This document shows, piece after piece, positions 50,158 to 59,294 of a DNA stretch of 64,000 nt; position 1 is the stretch's first letter, and the number at the start of each line of letters is the position of its first letter. The notes under the pieces were generated by a model, which did no database searches, was not told where the DNA came from, and saw only the letters and a list, made by a program, of their open reading frames with translations. The position numbers and the translations under genes were made by a program. The DNA comes from Rummeliibacillus pycnus_A. Its GTDB lineage: Bacteria > Bacillota > Bacilli > Bacillales_A > Planococcaceae. The stretch covers positions 868,001-932,000 of the forward strand of contig NZ_CP132291.1 of assembly GCF_044359855.1 (NCBI RefSeq), given 5' to 3'.

Positions 50158-51357
50158 TTACACTTTCTCATTATTGATTTCGTAACGTCTATATTTGATC
50201 ATAAAGCCAATTCCAAGTACAGGTCCAATTGCTAATATTGTAAAAACCCACTCCCAACCAATGATTCTCTGAATAATAGGGATGAGATTTATAGAAAATA
50301 TAGTAACTAGGAAACCAATACACATTTGAAAAGTAAGGGCTGTACCTACATATTCAACTTCTGCTATTTCTGATACAGCTGCAGAAAATTGAGCGGAATC
50401 GGATATGACAGACATCCCCCAAATTATAGAAATTATTAGTGTTAACCAAAAAGATTGTCCAAATGTAAAACCTATTAATATAGAACAAATCGCACTGATA
50501 AACATAGAAATAATCGTTAAATTGGCTCTTCCGATTTTATCTGAGATTAGTCCACCTACCACACAACCAATCCCCCCTGCAATTCCTATTGAAATAAATG
50601 AGGATAATGCAATGAACCATTGAGGAGTTTCTAATGAATGGATTAAGAAACTAGCTGTCAAAAAAGCAGGAAGCCATGTCCACATCCCGTACAATTCCCA
50701 CATATGGCCAAAATAGCCGTAGTTCGCAAGCATTACTGGTTTATTCATAACTACTTTTTTTATTAATTTGAACGAGAAAGGTAAATTTTGTGATGTTGCT
50801 GGAGCATCTTCTAAAATATAAGTGACTATAATAGCCGATAATAGAGCCAATACTGAACTACAAATGATCACAAATTTCCAACTTAACGAGGAAAAGAACA
50901 TAACAACAAAATGTGGTAATGATGATCCTAATGTTAATGCTGCTATTAAGATTCCAATTGCTAACCCACGTTTTTTAGGAAACCATTGTGATAAAATTTT
51001 TACAGCTATTGGGTATACACCGGCGAGGGTTATTCCAGTTAAGATCCTAAGTAGAATACCGAAAAAGCCAGATTCGACTAGAATTAGTAAGGCATTCAAT
51101 AGTGCACCTAGAAATGCTGAAATTGCTAAAACCTTTCGGGGATTAAAATGGTCAGCAACCCCAAAATATGAACTAACTAATGCACCTATTACAAATCCAA
51201 TAGGAACAGAAGCAGAAAGCCAAGCTTCCGAATTAGAGCTAAGGTTCCAAATTGAAATGAGTTCGGGTGCAATCACTGATGCACTATACCATAAGCTTAA
51301 AGCAAATAATTCTGATAATCCAATCCATACCAATGCTCTCCAAGAACCTTGAATCAT
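50158..51357 (-). CDS. MFS transporter
   Basis: A 399-residue 12-TM major facilitator resembling the NimT/CynX-like branch (N-terminal GLSELFALSLWYSASVIAPELI, central loop EDAPATSQNLPFSFKLIKK, C-half GLISDKIGRANLTIISMF, carrying the RxGR-type loop). Substrate unknown; efflux of a drug or metabolite is the usual guess. ATG 51357 after TAGGGGG-type site. It stands alone upstream of a gene-poor gap. Confidence 0.78.
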   Translation of the reverse strand: MIQGSWRALVWIGLSELFALSLWYSASVIAPELISIWNLSSNSEAWLSASVPIGFVIGALVSSYFGVADHFNPRKVLAISAFLGALLNALLILVESGFFGILLRILTGITLAGVYPIAVKILSQWFPKKRGLAIGILIAALTLGSSLPHFVVMFFSSLSWKFVIICSSVLALLSAIIVTYILEDAPATSQNLPFSFKLIKKVVMNKPVMLANYGYFGHMWELYGMWTWLPAFLTASFLIHSLETPQWFIALSSFISIGIAGGIGCVVGGLISDKIGRANLTIISMFISAICSILIGFTFGQSFWLTLIISIIWGMSVISDSAQFSAAVSEIAEVEYVGTALTFQMCIGFLVTIFSINLIPIIQRIIGWEWVFTILAIGPVLGIGFMIKYRRYEINNEKV

Positions 51358-51929
51358 AATATCCCCCTAAAATAAATCAAAATAATGTGATTTTACTAAT
51401 TATTAAGAAAATTAAACCCCTGCGTGCTCATTTAAAGTAGAATACTGTAGATAGTAATAGAAGGAGTGTCAAGATAACTTTTTACGGCATCGAACCAGTG
51501 ATAAATTCAATAATTAGTGCAAAAACGCCTAATAATAAAGTCATTACAGTTGTTCAACATAATTATCCCTCCAAGTCTAAGTATACTATTATTCTTGGAA
51601 ATTTTGGTAAGACCTAATTTTGTATGATTACATTTATTTTTGACTCAGTGCTTGCACCTGGAGATTTATTTATACTTGAATTCAAAAATTAAAAAACATC
51701 CCAAACCTGCAAAAGAGATTGAGGATGCTATAAAACTTAAACTTAAGAGAATTGTTTCACCAGGCTCTCGATTAGTGCTAGCATTATTCTTATAATTATT
51801 ATTCTCTGTGCAAAATACATCATTTATTTTTCATCACTTAACTGTGTCTGATGAAATCAATGCATTCTACAGTAACCATCAATCTGTTTTCTTTATATTA
51901 CTATGTATCCTAATTCTATTTCGTTTTTT
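51358..51929. other. Gene-poor gap
   Basis: About 570 bp. A possible plus-strand relic (HPKPAKEIEDAIKLKLKRIV, 51697-51757) lies inside, without start or recognised family. Otherwise AT-rich with no signals beyond the MFS promoter. Confidence 0.35.
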
Positions 51930-52880
51930 CTAAGAATGGCTTGCCATTTTTTGAAGACTCTCTAATAAGGAAATCCCTATATTTTCATCATCATTTCTAC
52001 CTAATTGATAATTTGCTAATACTACTGCGGCAACTTTCTTTTCTTTATCAATCCCTAAAAATGAACTAAAGCATCCTGTTCCACCACCATGCAAAATAAC
52101 ATTATTATTTTTCTTTAAAAGCATCCATCCAAGACCCATATCATACTTCTTTGTGCCATTTCCATGTTTTTTATGACAAAGAGACAAGTATGGTTTATCT
52201 TCGTCTATATTCATTTTCGCATATTTAAGTAAGTCATCAGCAGTCGTACTTATTGCACCTGCAGGTGATATAAGATTTTCTTTATTCCATCCCCAGTTTC
52301 CGCTATCAGTGTTTTTTCTGTCATAACCATGTAAATTATTATTCGATGTGCCTAAATAAGTATCGCTTAGCCCAAGCTCATTATGAAGAAAGTCATTCAT
52401 TGTGTCCCAATATCCCCTACCTGATACAGTCCCCACCCCATACCCAATAAGTGATATACCGAAATTTGAATATTTCCATGAGTAATCCATTTATTTTAAT
52501 TTATTGTTTTTAATTAACATTTTCATTTTGTTAAGATCCATATTTAATGGATTATTCTTATTCAAATCACCACCACCAGAAATCAAACCTAAAATTAGGT
52601 TAAAATATTCCCGTTTGTTTAATGGCAATCTTGCTGAATATCCAGAAGAGTGAGTAGCAAGGCGAAGTAATGTAGGATAATACTAAGATAAAGTAAAAGT
52701 CTTTGTAATAGACCCAATTTCATAATGATATTTTTTTGATGAATCAACTTCACCGTTTTCATTATAAATTTTTATTTCAGAATTATTGTCTGTTAAATAA
52801 CCAACAGTTAATTTTATATGTTTTTTTCCTTTGCAAGTCCTTTTAATTAATCGTAATGTTTCATCACTGATCTCAAACAT
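51930..52880 (-). pseudogene. Beta-lactamase-fold serine hydrolase, interrupted
   Basis: Broken class C beta-lactamase/D-aminopeptidase-like gene. The first piece (52683-52880) ends in the SxxK nucleophile region IGSITKTFTLS. A middle piece (LLRLATHSSGYSARLPLNKR, about 52600-52680) is in another register, and the last (51930-52490) holds the YSN motif in YSNFGISLIGYGV and the HxG box HGGGTGCFSSFLG. A stop and a deletion separate the first and last pieces. The intact protein would be about 350 residues. Its divergent MarR neighbour and shared promoter boxes suggest it was once induced by a small molecule. Confidence 0.85.
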
Positions 52881-52928
52881 AATGATCGCTCCCCCTACAT
52901 TTCAAATAATGTATATATATTCTCTAAT

Positions 52929-53507
52929 TTAAATTTGCCCATCCGATTTATTTTCCCTATTAACTGCTTGAATTCTTCGTCTCTCAAACTCCTTCATTAC
53001 TCTCGCTTGTAATTCATTGTTATCTTCATCTATTTTTATGTTACCCTCTTCTTCAAATCCGTCGTGCTCTTGACCGTCAAAACTATATAGTTTCTTTAAA
53101 AGGCCCCACATTGTTTCCAATTCTTCAGTAGATAACTTGTTAAAAAGTTCTTCCAAAAAGAAGATTCCTTTTTCTGCAACAACAAGTAATACCTCTTTTC
53201 CGGTTTCAGTAATTTTTACGTTAATCGCACGTTTATCTTTCGTACTAGGAACCACGTTAACATAACCCTTGTTTTCCATAATTGTAATCAACTGCTTCAC
53301 ACTCTGTTTTGTGGTACCTAATTTTCTAGCAATATTATTCAAAGTAGTTTCATCTTCATCTAAATGCGCGATTGCCACCATTGCCATATACTGTCTGGAT
53401 GTTAAAAGTTCAAGAAAGTTGTCACCTTTTACCTGAATTTTATTTGCTAAAGAAAATAAGGTACCGTAAGTTTGCTGCATTAAAAAAAGTTCTCTGTAAA
53501 TATCCAT
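52929..53507 (-). CDS. MarR family transcriptional regulator
   Basis: A 192-residue regulator, long for MarR because of an acidic C-terminal extension (DGFEEEGNIKIDEDNNELQARVMKEF...). The winged helix is LNNIARKLGTTKQSVKQLITIMENKGYV, with wing STKDKRAINVKITETGKEVL. ATG 53507 behind TGGAGG. It is directly upstream of the broken hydrolase gene in the same orientation, and its promoter carries two palindromic boxes, so autoregulation is likely. The effector is unknown. Confidence 0.82.
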   Translation of the reverse strand: MDIYRELFLMQQTYGTLFSLANKIQVKGDNFLELLTSRQYMAMVAIAHLDEDETTLNNIARKLGTTKQSVKQLITIMENKGYVNVVPSTKDKRAINVKITETGKEVLLVVAEKGIFFLEELFNKLSTEELETMWGLLKKLYSFDGQEHDGFEEEGNIKIDEDNNELQARVMKEFERRRIQAVNRENKSDGQI

Positions 53508-53520
53508 ATTCAGCCTCCAC

Positions 53521-53585
53521 TTTAGTCAATATACTGTCTAAATTTATAATATCACGTTTTCTATTTTAGTCAATATACTGTCTAA
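53521..53585. promoter_or_regulatory. Two 20-bp palindromic boxes of the MarR gene
   Basis: TTAGTCAATATACTGTCTAA occurs at 53522-53541 and again at 53566-53585, 44 bp apart. Each is an imperfect palindrome (16 of 20 bases symmetric), the shape of a MarR-dimer operator, just before the regulator's ribosome site. Confidence 0.75.
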
Positions 53586-53807
53586 TTTAATTTATCTTGA
53601 GATAATCGTTCCTTTAGTTCAATAAGAAAAAGACTGCCTTAATTAGTTAATTCGGTAAATTGTTATTTTATGCATTAACATAGATACAATGTCAAATGTC
53701 TATGAGTTATGTGCTATAATTATTTTCTAATACATAAATAACCACTTTCTTGAAAGTTATTGAAATAATGAAGTATGACTTGAAACCATCTCTTTCTACA
53801 AATTGAT

Positions 53808-53948
53808 GTGAACTTCGAAATTGGTGTGGTTGTTATTTTCGTATTCGTACTCTTATCATTCTTTAGTGCAATCATTATTACCAAAAAACTAAAAATTCAG
53901 TTACATCCTGATAACTGCACACCAAAAGCCAAAGATACGTTGAATTAA
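53808..53948 (+). CDS. Possible small single-helix membrane protein
   Basis: A 46-codon frame from GTG with one clear membrane helix (GVVVIFVFVLLSFFSAIII) and a basic, then polar tail (KKLKIQLHPDNC...). Protein-like composition, but no ribosome binding site is visible. Not recognised. It may equally be a remnant. The rest of 53592-54150 contains only the methyltransferase promoter. Confidence 0.3.
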   Translation: MNFEIGVVVIFVFVLLSFFSAIIITKKLKIQLHPDNCTPKAKDTLN

Positions 53949-54150
53949 ATACTACAAATTAATTAAAATAGCTCTGACATTTTTATAGTGTCTGAGTTCT
54001 TTTATTATAATAATATACTTACCTTGTAACACATATTACGTAAACAAGGACTCTTAAATCTTTTATCTGTGCTTGTATTTAAATTAAAGCAGTTTTAATA
54101 ATGTCTATTATGTTGAAAAAATACTATTTTATAGTTCGGGAGAGAACAGA

Positions 54151-55005
54151 ATGATGAAGGTTGGATTAAATAAAGGTTATGACTATATTGAGCTATGGAA
54201 AGAATCCATGATCGATCATAATGGAAATATACCGAAGAGATTAGTAGATGATGTGGCAGAGGAAGCCTTCTGGTCTTCTATGTTGGAGAGAAAAACACGG
54301 TATATATCAGATCCTTATGCACAAGACGTGCAACGAGAACTCCTCCCTCTTTTAAATAGTGATGATCATGTATTGGAAATCGGCCCTGGATGGGGTAATT
54401 ATACCTTTTCAATCGCTGATAAGGTTCAGAAGCTTACATGTATAGACAGTTCTAAAAGTATTGTGCAATTTTTGGAGTCACAGGCTGTTGTTAAAGGTTT
54501 GGATAACATAGAACTGATTTACGATAAGTGGGAAAGCGAAAAAGCGAGTAAAAAATATGATGTAGTGTTTGGATTCAATTGTTACTACCGTATGTATGAT
54601 ATAGGGAAAGCATTATTAAAAATGAATGAGTCAGCAAACCGTCTAGTTATTGCAGGAATGACAACAGGTCCAGAAAAGCCTCACTACATGGAACTACATC
54701 AAATGGGATATAACATCAATTTAAGACGCAGAGATTATATTCATATTTTGAATGTTCTACACCAGCTTGGAATTTTGGCAAACTGTAAGATGGTGAAATT
54801 ACAAAGTAGAAAAAGCTACTCTTCTTATGAGGAATTGATTCGTGATAACACCACAAAGATTTTAGATCAGCACTATAATGTAAAAGAAATGGAGACGGTT
54901 ATTAATAAATATGTATCAGAAAAAGAGGGTACATATGAGTACGTATATCCGTTTCATGCTGCTTTAATATATTGGAATCCGGTAAATTGCAAAATCAACA
55001 AATAA
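54151..55005 (+). CDS. Class I SAM-dependent methyltransferase
   Basis: A 284-residue methyltransferase. The SAM-binding motif I is VLEIGPGWGNYTFSIAD (about 72-88), followed by the acidic residue in LTCIDSSKSIVQFLE and the motif near DVVFGFNCYYRMYDIGKAL. N-terminal residues (YDYIELWKESMIDHNG) and a C-terminal domain are not diagnostic. The closest match in my memory is methyltransferases of small-molecule modification, target unknown. Start ATG 54151 (or 54154) after GGGAGAG. No linked genes, then a terminator. Confidence 0.8.
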   Translation: MMKVGLNKGYDYIELWKESMIDHNGNIPKRLVDDVAEEAFWSSMLERKTRYISDPYAQDVQRELLPLLNSDDHVLEIGPGWGNYTFSIADKVQKLTCIDSSKSIVQFLESQAVVKGLDNIELIYDKWESEKASKKYDVVFGFNCYYRMYDIGKALLKMNESANRLVIAGMTTGPEKPHYMELHQMGYNINLRRRDYIHILNVLHQLGILANCKMVKLQSRKSYSSYEELIRDNTTKILDQHYNVKEMETVINKYVSEKEGTYEYVYPFHAALIYWNPVNCKINK

Positions 55006-55073
55006 AGTTCTAAATTCAAGTTCAAAGACATATGCCAATCTATCGAAAGGTACAACAGCTGTTGCTTTACATG

Positions 55074-55112
55074 CAAAAACGCATGACATTTTTACGTGTC
55101 ATGCGTTTTTTG
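55074..55112. terminator. Bidirectional terminator between methyltransferase and fra
   Basis: AAAAACGCATGACA pairs with TGTCATGCGTTTTT around TTTTTACG. It separates two converging genes (methyltransferase, plus; fra, minus). Confidence 0.85.
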
Positions 55113-55127
55113 AGAAGTCGTAATATA

Positions 55128-55499
55128 TTATTTCCGCCAAAAATTCGTATATTCTGCTTTATCCTGAATATTAAATTCTATCATTTTCTCAAGCAATTCG
55201 TAATTTACCGGCCCATTCCATGGAATTCGAAACAAGCCTTTGGTAGCGCTGTAGCCAGCTTGTACAATATCATCAGCAAAGTGCGCAATTCCAAATTCTT
55301 CGGGTGAAACGCTCAAATGATGCTTCGCTGTGGAAAAACCGATGATAAATGTGCCATGATCAGTAAACATTGGCGTATTCCATTTGATTTGAGGTTCCAA
55401 ATTCGGGAATTTATTAGTAATCCACAACAAAATTTCCTCTGTACGATCGCGGTGGTCGGGGTTATCGATACCCGCTAAATATTTCGCAAAAACTTCCAT
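55128..55499 (-). CDS. fra: Iron chaperone Fra (YdhG/frataxin-like)
   Basis: A 123-residue protein very close to B. subtilis Fra (YdhG): VFAKYLAGIDNP, EILLWITNKFPNL, IKWNTPMFTDHGTFIIGFS, and the C-terminal EKMIEFNIQDKAEYTNFWRK. Fra is a frataxin-like iron donor to ferrochelatase and Fe-S assembly. ATG 55499 behind GAGGAGG. A single gene facing the methyltransferase, with a decayed copy of its tail just upstream. Confidence 0.9.
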   Translation of the reverse strand: MEVFAKYLAGIDNPDHRDRTEEILLWITNKFPNLEPQIKWNTPMFTDHGTFIIGFSTAKHHLSVSPEEFGIAHFADDIVQAGYSATKGLFRIPWNGPVNYELLEKMIEFNIQDKAEYTNFWRK

Positions 55500-55520
55500 G
55501 TCTGCCTCCTCGATATGATG

Positions 55521-55610
55521 CTATTTCCTATAAAAACTCGTATTATTAGTTTTTTCTTTCATTTTATATTCAATAAACATCTTTAGCAATTCGTAATATA
55601 TTAGATAATC
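55521..55610 (-). pseudogene. Decayed second copy of the fra 3' end
   Basis: The minus strand here reads YELLKMFIEYKMKEKTNNTSFYRK, which lines up with fra's YELLEKMIEFNIQDKAEYTNFWRK. The longer ORF in this stretch has no homology upstream of about 55610 and no ribosome site. It is what is left of a tandem duplicate. Confidence 0.75.
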
Positions 55611-55754
55611 TCTTACAATCTTATCACAAATGTTAGAGTGTCTTCTAACTCTCATCACTTTTGAGATAGCTCGAAAAAAAACTTTTATTTGCATATTTGA
55701 TTCTGTAATATATATAAGGGCACCCCCAAAAAAAGAAAGAGGTGCATAATTATT

Positions 55755-56387
55755 ATGTTTGGTATAATTCATTATGAAGTATTTTTATTAACAGGTATTT
55801 TGTTAAACTTAATTCCTGGTGCAGACACGATGTATATAGTTGGGCGCAGTATGTCACAAGGCAGAAAAGCTGGTGTATATTCTGTTTTAGGTATTATTAG
55901 CGGTTCTTTGATTCACACGTTATTCGTTGCATTTGGTTTATCAATGATACTTGTAAAATCTATTTTCTTATTTAATACTATTAAGATTATTGGTGTAATC
56001 TATTTAATGTATTTAGGGATTCGTATGCTACTTGATAAGTCCAATGTTACGTTTCAGGCAGCTTCGAACGACAAGCTAAATATACGAAAACTATACGTAC
56101 AGGGACTTTTGACGAGTCTAACAAATCCAAAAGTATCCTTATTTTTTATAGCGTTTCTTCCACAATTTATAGATACAAAGGCTTCAGGACCCGTTCCATT
56201 TCTCATCCTGGGATTGACCTTTACATTCACCGGACTAATATGGTGTTTAATAGTTGCTTATTTTTCTTCTTATGTAACAAAAAAACTAAGAGGAAACCAA
56301 AAAGTAGGAATGGTTTTAAACAAAATTACAGGAATGATTTTTATCGGTATGGGGATTAAGCTACTGCAAACAAAAGCTCCTAACTAA
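55755..56387 (+). CDS. LysE/RhtB family exporter
   Basis: A 210-residue, six-TM exporter: LTGILLNLIPGADTMYIVGRSMSQG (about 10-34) and LTNPKVSLFFIAFLPQFID are family signatures. It probably exports threonine/homoserine-type amino acids. ATG 55755 behind AGAGGTG, and followed by a terminator. It belongs to a different sublineage from the ycgF-like gene at 9011. Confidence 0.82.
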   Translation: MFGIIHYEVFLLTGILLNLIPGADTMYIVGRSMSQGRKAGVYSVLGIISGSLIHTLFVAFGLSMILVKSIFLFNTIKIIGVIYLMYLGIRMLLDKSNVTFQAASNDKLNIRKLYVQGLLTSLTNPKVSLFFIAFLPQFIDTKASGPVPFLILGLTFTFTGLIWCLIVAYFSSYVTKKLRGNQKVGMVLNKITGMIFIGMGIKLLQTKAPN

Positions 56388-56439
56388 ACATTCAATAAAT
56401 AACAATGCCCCCTATTTATATTTGAATTTAAATTAAAAA

Positions 56440-56475
56440 ATGCCCTTCAGATTTACTTCTGAAGGGCTTCTGTTT
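56440..56475 (+). terminator. Terminator after the LysE gene
   Basis: TGCCCTTCAG-ATTTACTT-CTGAAGGGC followed by a T-rich stretch (TTCTGTTTCTTTT), about 50 bp past the stop. Confidence 0.85.
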
Positions 56476-56776
56476 CTTTTCCTATAAATATTCAATAATC
56501 CAGCTTAATTCGTAATGTTCCCTGTGGGTTCATATGCTTTGTTTTCAGATACACTGGGATAACAAACAATTATTAGATTAACACCCAGTATAAGTTATTC
56601 GATATCAATTGTTGAATGTTAATAAAAATACTCTATCATTTCTGTGGAGAAGACTGCCTAAAAATATTCTTTCAGATAGAATTTTTTATCAAGCGTGTTG
56701 ATTTGAATAAAATAGGATGAATATTCTTTAGTAATCTTACTTTCAAAGTGCTTGTATCTCATGGTTTATTGATTGT

Positions 56777-56953
56777 AGCGGAGGATTGCTCGACTCCCGC
56801 GGGAAAAGCGTGGCAGCTGAGACCCTGCACGTAGCGTTTAAGGAACGGAGTCTAAGAACGCCACGTCCTGTGGCAACGACTCCGTGACCAACATCCTGTT
56901 GCCCCGAAGCGGCTCAGCGTACGCCCGCAGGAAAGCGAGCAATCCGAAGCGGG
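56777..56953. repeat. GC-rich imperfect hairpin element, copy 2
   Basis: About 175 bp of GC-rich sequence in AT-rich surroundings. Outer arms GGATTGCTCG (56782) and CGAGCAATCC (56936) enclose matched CCCGCGGG/CCCGCAGG and a central part with paired GAGTC and CCACG words. It shares words with the 28911-29022 element (CCGCAGGA, GCGAG). It is likely a non-coding mobile or recombination-prone repeat; no ORF or terminal inverted repeats of an insertion sequence. Confidence 0.7.
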
Positions 56954-57009
56954 TATTGGTTAATCATCCAAACTAGATAATCAACACACATGATTTTTTT
57001 ATATTTTTT

Positions 57010-57612
57010 TTAAAGATGTTGATACCATTGAGAGGCAGCATCTACTTCGTCAATCGATAATCGATGCCCTTTATTTCCCCAATGAAGTTCTACACTTGCG
57101 TTTGCAGATTCTAATAATGATTGTAATTCAGTTGATTCTTCAGGTGCACAAATTGGATCGTTTGTACCAGCAGCGATAAATACAGATTTCCCTGATAAAT
57201 CAGGAAGCTTGATTCCTCTTCTTGGAATCATTGGATGATGTAATATCGCACCTTTTAATGCATTTTGATAATGAAATAACAAACTAGCAGCTATATTGGC
57301 TCCATTTGAGTAGCCAATTGCTATTATATTATTCCTATCAAAGCTATATTGTTCAGCTGCTTCGTCAAGAAAATCATTTAATTGTTTTGTGCGAAAAATA
57401 AGATCCTCTTCATCAAATATTCCTTCACTTATTCTTCGGAAAAAACGAGGCATTCCATTCTCTAAAACGTTACCTCTTACACCCAATACGGAAGCTGTGG
57501 GATCTATTCTCTCTGCAATAGGTAATAGATCTAATTCATCTCCACCGGTACCATGAAGAAGTAAGAGTGTTGGTTTTTTTGAATCTTGTCCTTTTTTGAA
57601 TATATGTTTCAT
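57010..57612 (-). CDS. mhqD: Carboxylesterase/hydrolase MhqD
   Basis: A 200-residue alpha/beta hydrolase of the small carboxylesterase type. Oxyanion region LLLLHGTGGDELDL (about 16-29), nucleophile elbow IGYSNGANIA (Ser about 109), acid in AAGTNDPI and catalytic His in NKGHRLS. This is the MhqD/YodD type, last gene of the Mhq-like operon, 62 bp beyond the dioxygenase. In B. subtilis it is induced by methylhydroquinone. ATG 57612 after GGAGGG. Confidence 0.82.
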   Translation of the reverse strand: MKHIFKKGQDSKKPTLLLLHGTGGDELDLLPIAERIDPTASVLGVRGNVLENGMPRFFRRISEGIFDEEDLIFRTKQLNDFLDEAAEQYSFDRNNIIAIGYSNGANIAASLLFHYQNALKGAILHHPMIPRRGIKLPDLSGKSVFIAAGTNDPICAPEESTELQSLLESANASVELHWGNKGHRLSIDEVDAASQWYQHL

Positions 57613-57674
57613 GATTTTCCCTCCAGTAAATGACTCTTACAGAATATATTCTTCTAACACTTATCTATGATTAG

Positions 57675-58610
57675 TTAATCTAATTCTTTAACTTTAATCG
57701 GTATCAAGCTTTGTTCCAGTTGTTTTCTAAATGGTTCATACTGAACAGGTAACATTAACTTTTCACCCATTGTATCGAGTGTTTCATCATGTGCGAATCC
57801 TGGGGGATCTGTAGCAATCTCAAATAGAATTTCACCAGGTTCTCTAAAATAAATAGCTTTGAAATAATTACGATCTTTCACTTCTGTTACATGCCGTCCA
57901 TGTTCTGATACATGAGTTTGCCATTCCATTTGATCGTTATCATCTTTTGCTCTCCATGCGATGTGATGAACTGTTCCAACACCAATTACACCTTTGATAC
58001 TTGATATCTTTTTCAAATCTATTATATTCCCAATATCTGCAGAAGATCGGAAACGGATAAATTCGCCCTCTTCACCAATAACTTCAAGCCCCAAGACCTT
58101 TTCTAATAAGTCTGCTGTTTTGTTGGGGTGAGTAGAAAATAGAGTTGCCCCACCGAATCCTTTAATCGCTACTTCTGGTGTAACGTCACCATACGCCCAT
58201 TGATTATTCTCGCCTTCTTGTCTTTCTACAATTTCCAAATGGAGCCCGTGAGGATCATCAAATGATAAATATTGTTCACCAAAGCGTTCTTTTTTTGTAA
58301 AGTTAACATTAAATTTCGCTAATCGCTTTTCCCAAAAAGCCATGGCTCCATTAGGAACAACATAAGTAGTAACCCCTACTTGACCATCTCCTATAATACC
58401 TGGAAGTGCATCAGCCCAAGGGAAAAATGTAATGATAGTCCCTGGTTTTCCACCCTCATTACCAAAATAAAGGTGATAAGTTTCAGGATCATCAAAATTT
58501 ACCGTTTTTTTCACTAAACGCAGACCTAAAACCCCTGCATAGAAGTCTAAATTTTCTTGAGGATGACCGACGATTGCTGTAATATGGTGAATTCCCATTG
58601 TTTTTTTCAT
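57675..58610 (-). CDS. mhqO: Ring-cleaving dioxygenase MhqO
   Basis: A 311-residue vicinal-oxygen-chelate dioxygenase with two halves. MGIHHITAIVGHPQENLDFYAGVLGLRLVKKTVNFDDP carries the first metal ligand His in the opening strand (residues about 7-45), and IKGVIGVGTVHHIAWRAKDDNDQMEWQ the second-domain ligand, with LFEIATDPPGF ending the active-site strand. MhqO-type enzymes degrade quinol adducts. 23 bp after the nitroreductase gene, behind AGGAGG, and flanked by mhqD, so one transcript. Confidence 0.88.
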   Translation of the reverse strand: MKKTMGIHHITAIVGHPQENLDFYAGVLGLRLVKKTVNFDDPETYHLYFGNEGGKPGTIITFFPWADALPGIIGDGQVGVTTYVVPNGAMAFWEKRLAKFNVNFTKKERFGEQYLSFDDPHGLHLEIVERQEGENNQWAYGDVTPEVAIKGFGGATLFSTHPNKTADLLEKVLGLEVIGEEGEFIRFRSSADIGNIIDLKKISSIKGVIGVGTVHHIAWRAKDDNDQMEWQTHVSEHGRHVTEVKDRNYFKAIYFREPGEILFEIATDPPGFAHDETLDTMGEKLMLPVQYEPFRKQLEQSLIPIKVKELD

Positions 58611-58633
58611 TTCTATTCCTCCTATTAATTTGT

Positions 58634-59254
58634 CTATATGAAAGTAACAAATTCATTAACGGGTTTACGATATCCGCGTGGTCTTCTACTTTCTATTTTT
58701 TCTTTCCCTATGGTAATCATTAATACAACTTCATATTGGTCGCTAATATCCAAAATGTCCTTTATCTCTTCAGGATTGAAACCAATCATTGGGCAAGTAT
58801 CCCAACCTTTCTCCTTAGCAGCCATCATAAACATCATTGCTGACAATGAAGCATTTCTTATGGCTTCCTCTTTTTGAAATTCTTCTCCTCTTGATTCATA
58901 AAAAGAAACAGTATCATTAACCATGAAATCATATTCCTGCTTACTTACAATCCCTAGCAATTCTAGACCCTCATAAATTTCAGGTGCCTGGCGATATGCC
59001 TCTTTATCACCTAGAACAATAATTACTGCAGATGATGAAGCTACTTTATATTGACCATTTGCAGCCTTTCTTATTTTTTCTTTTATAGTTGGATCGATAA
59101 TTGTTACATATTTTGAATGCTGAAGGTTAAATGCTGAAGGTGCAAGTTTAACTAATTCAAAGATTTCATTTAATTCTTCTAACTTTATTGGATGGCCTGC
59201 TTGAAAATTACTAGCAGAACGTCTTTCTTTTACAAGTTGAATAAAATCCGTCAT
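58634..59254 (-). CDS. mhqN: Nitroreductase MhqN
   Basis: A 206-residue FMN nitroreductase of the MhqN/YodC type: VKERRSASNFQAGHPI (FMN contact), LAPSAFNLQHSKYVTI, MFMMAAKEKGWDTCPMIGFNPEEI and SRRPRGYRKPVNEF. It reduces quinones and nitro compounds by two electrons, preventing thiol adducts. ATG 59254 behind GAGGAG. It sits between the DoxX-like gene and mhqO in the same operon. Confidence 0.88.
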   Translation of the reverse strand: MTDFIQLVKERRSASNFQAGHPIKLEELNEIFELVKLAPSAFNLQHSKYVTIIDPTIKEKIRKAANGQYKVASSSAVIIVLGDKEAYRQAPEIYEGLELLGIVSKQEYDFMVNDTVSFYESRGEEFQKEEAIRNASLSAMMFMMAAKEKGWDTCPMIGFNPEEIKDILDISDQYEVVLMITIGKEKIESRRPRGYRKPVNEFVTFI

Positions 59255-59294
59255 CTAATTCATGCTCCTCTATAATTATCTTAAATAATGTGTT

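Noticed and set aside
55521..55772. 83-codon minus-strand ORF
   Set aside because: Only the last 25 codons resemble Fra; the rest is non-homologous and unsupported, so it is treated as a relic, not a gene.
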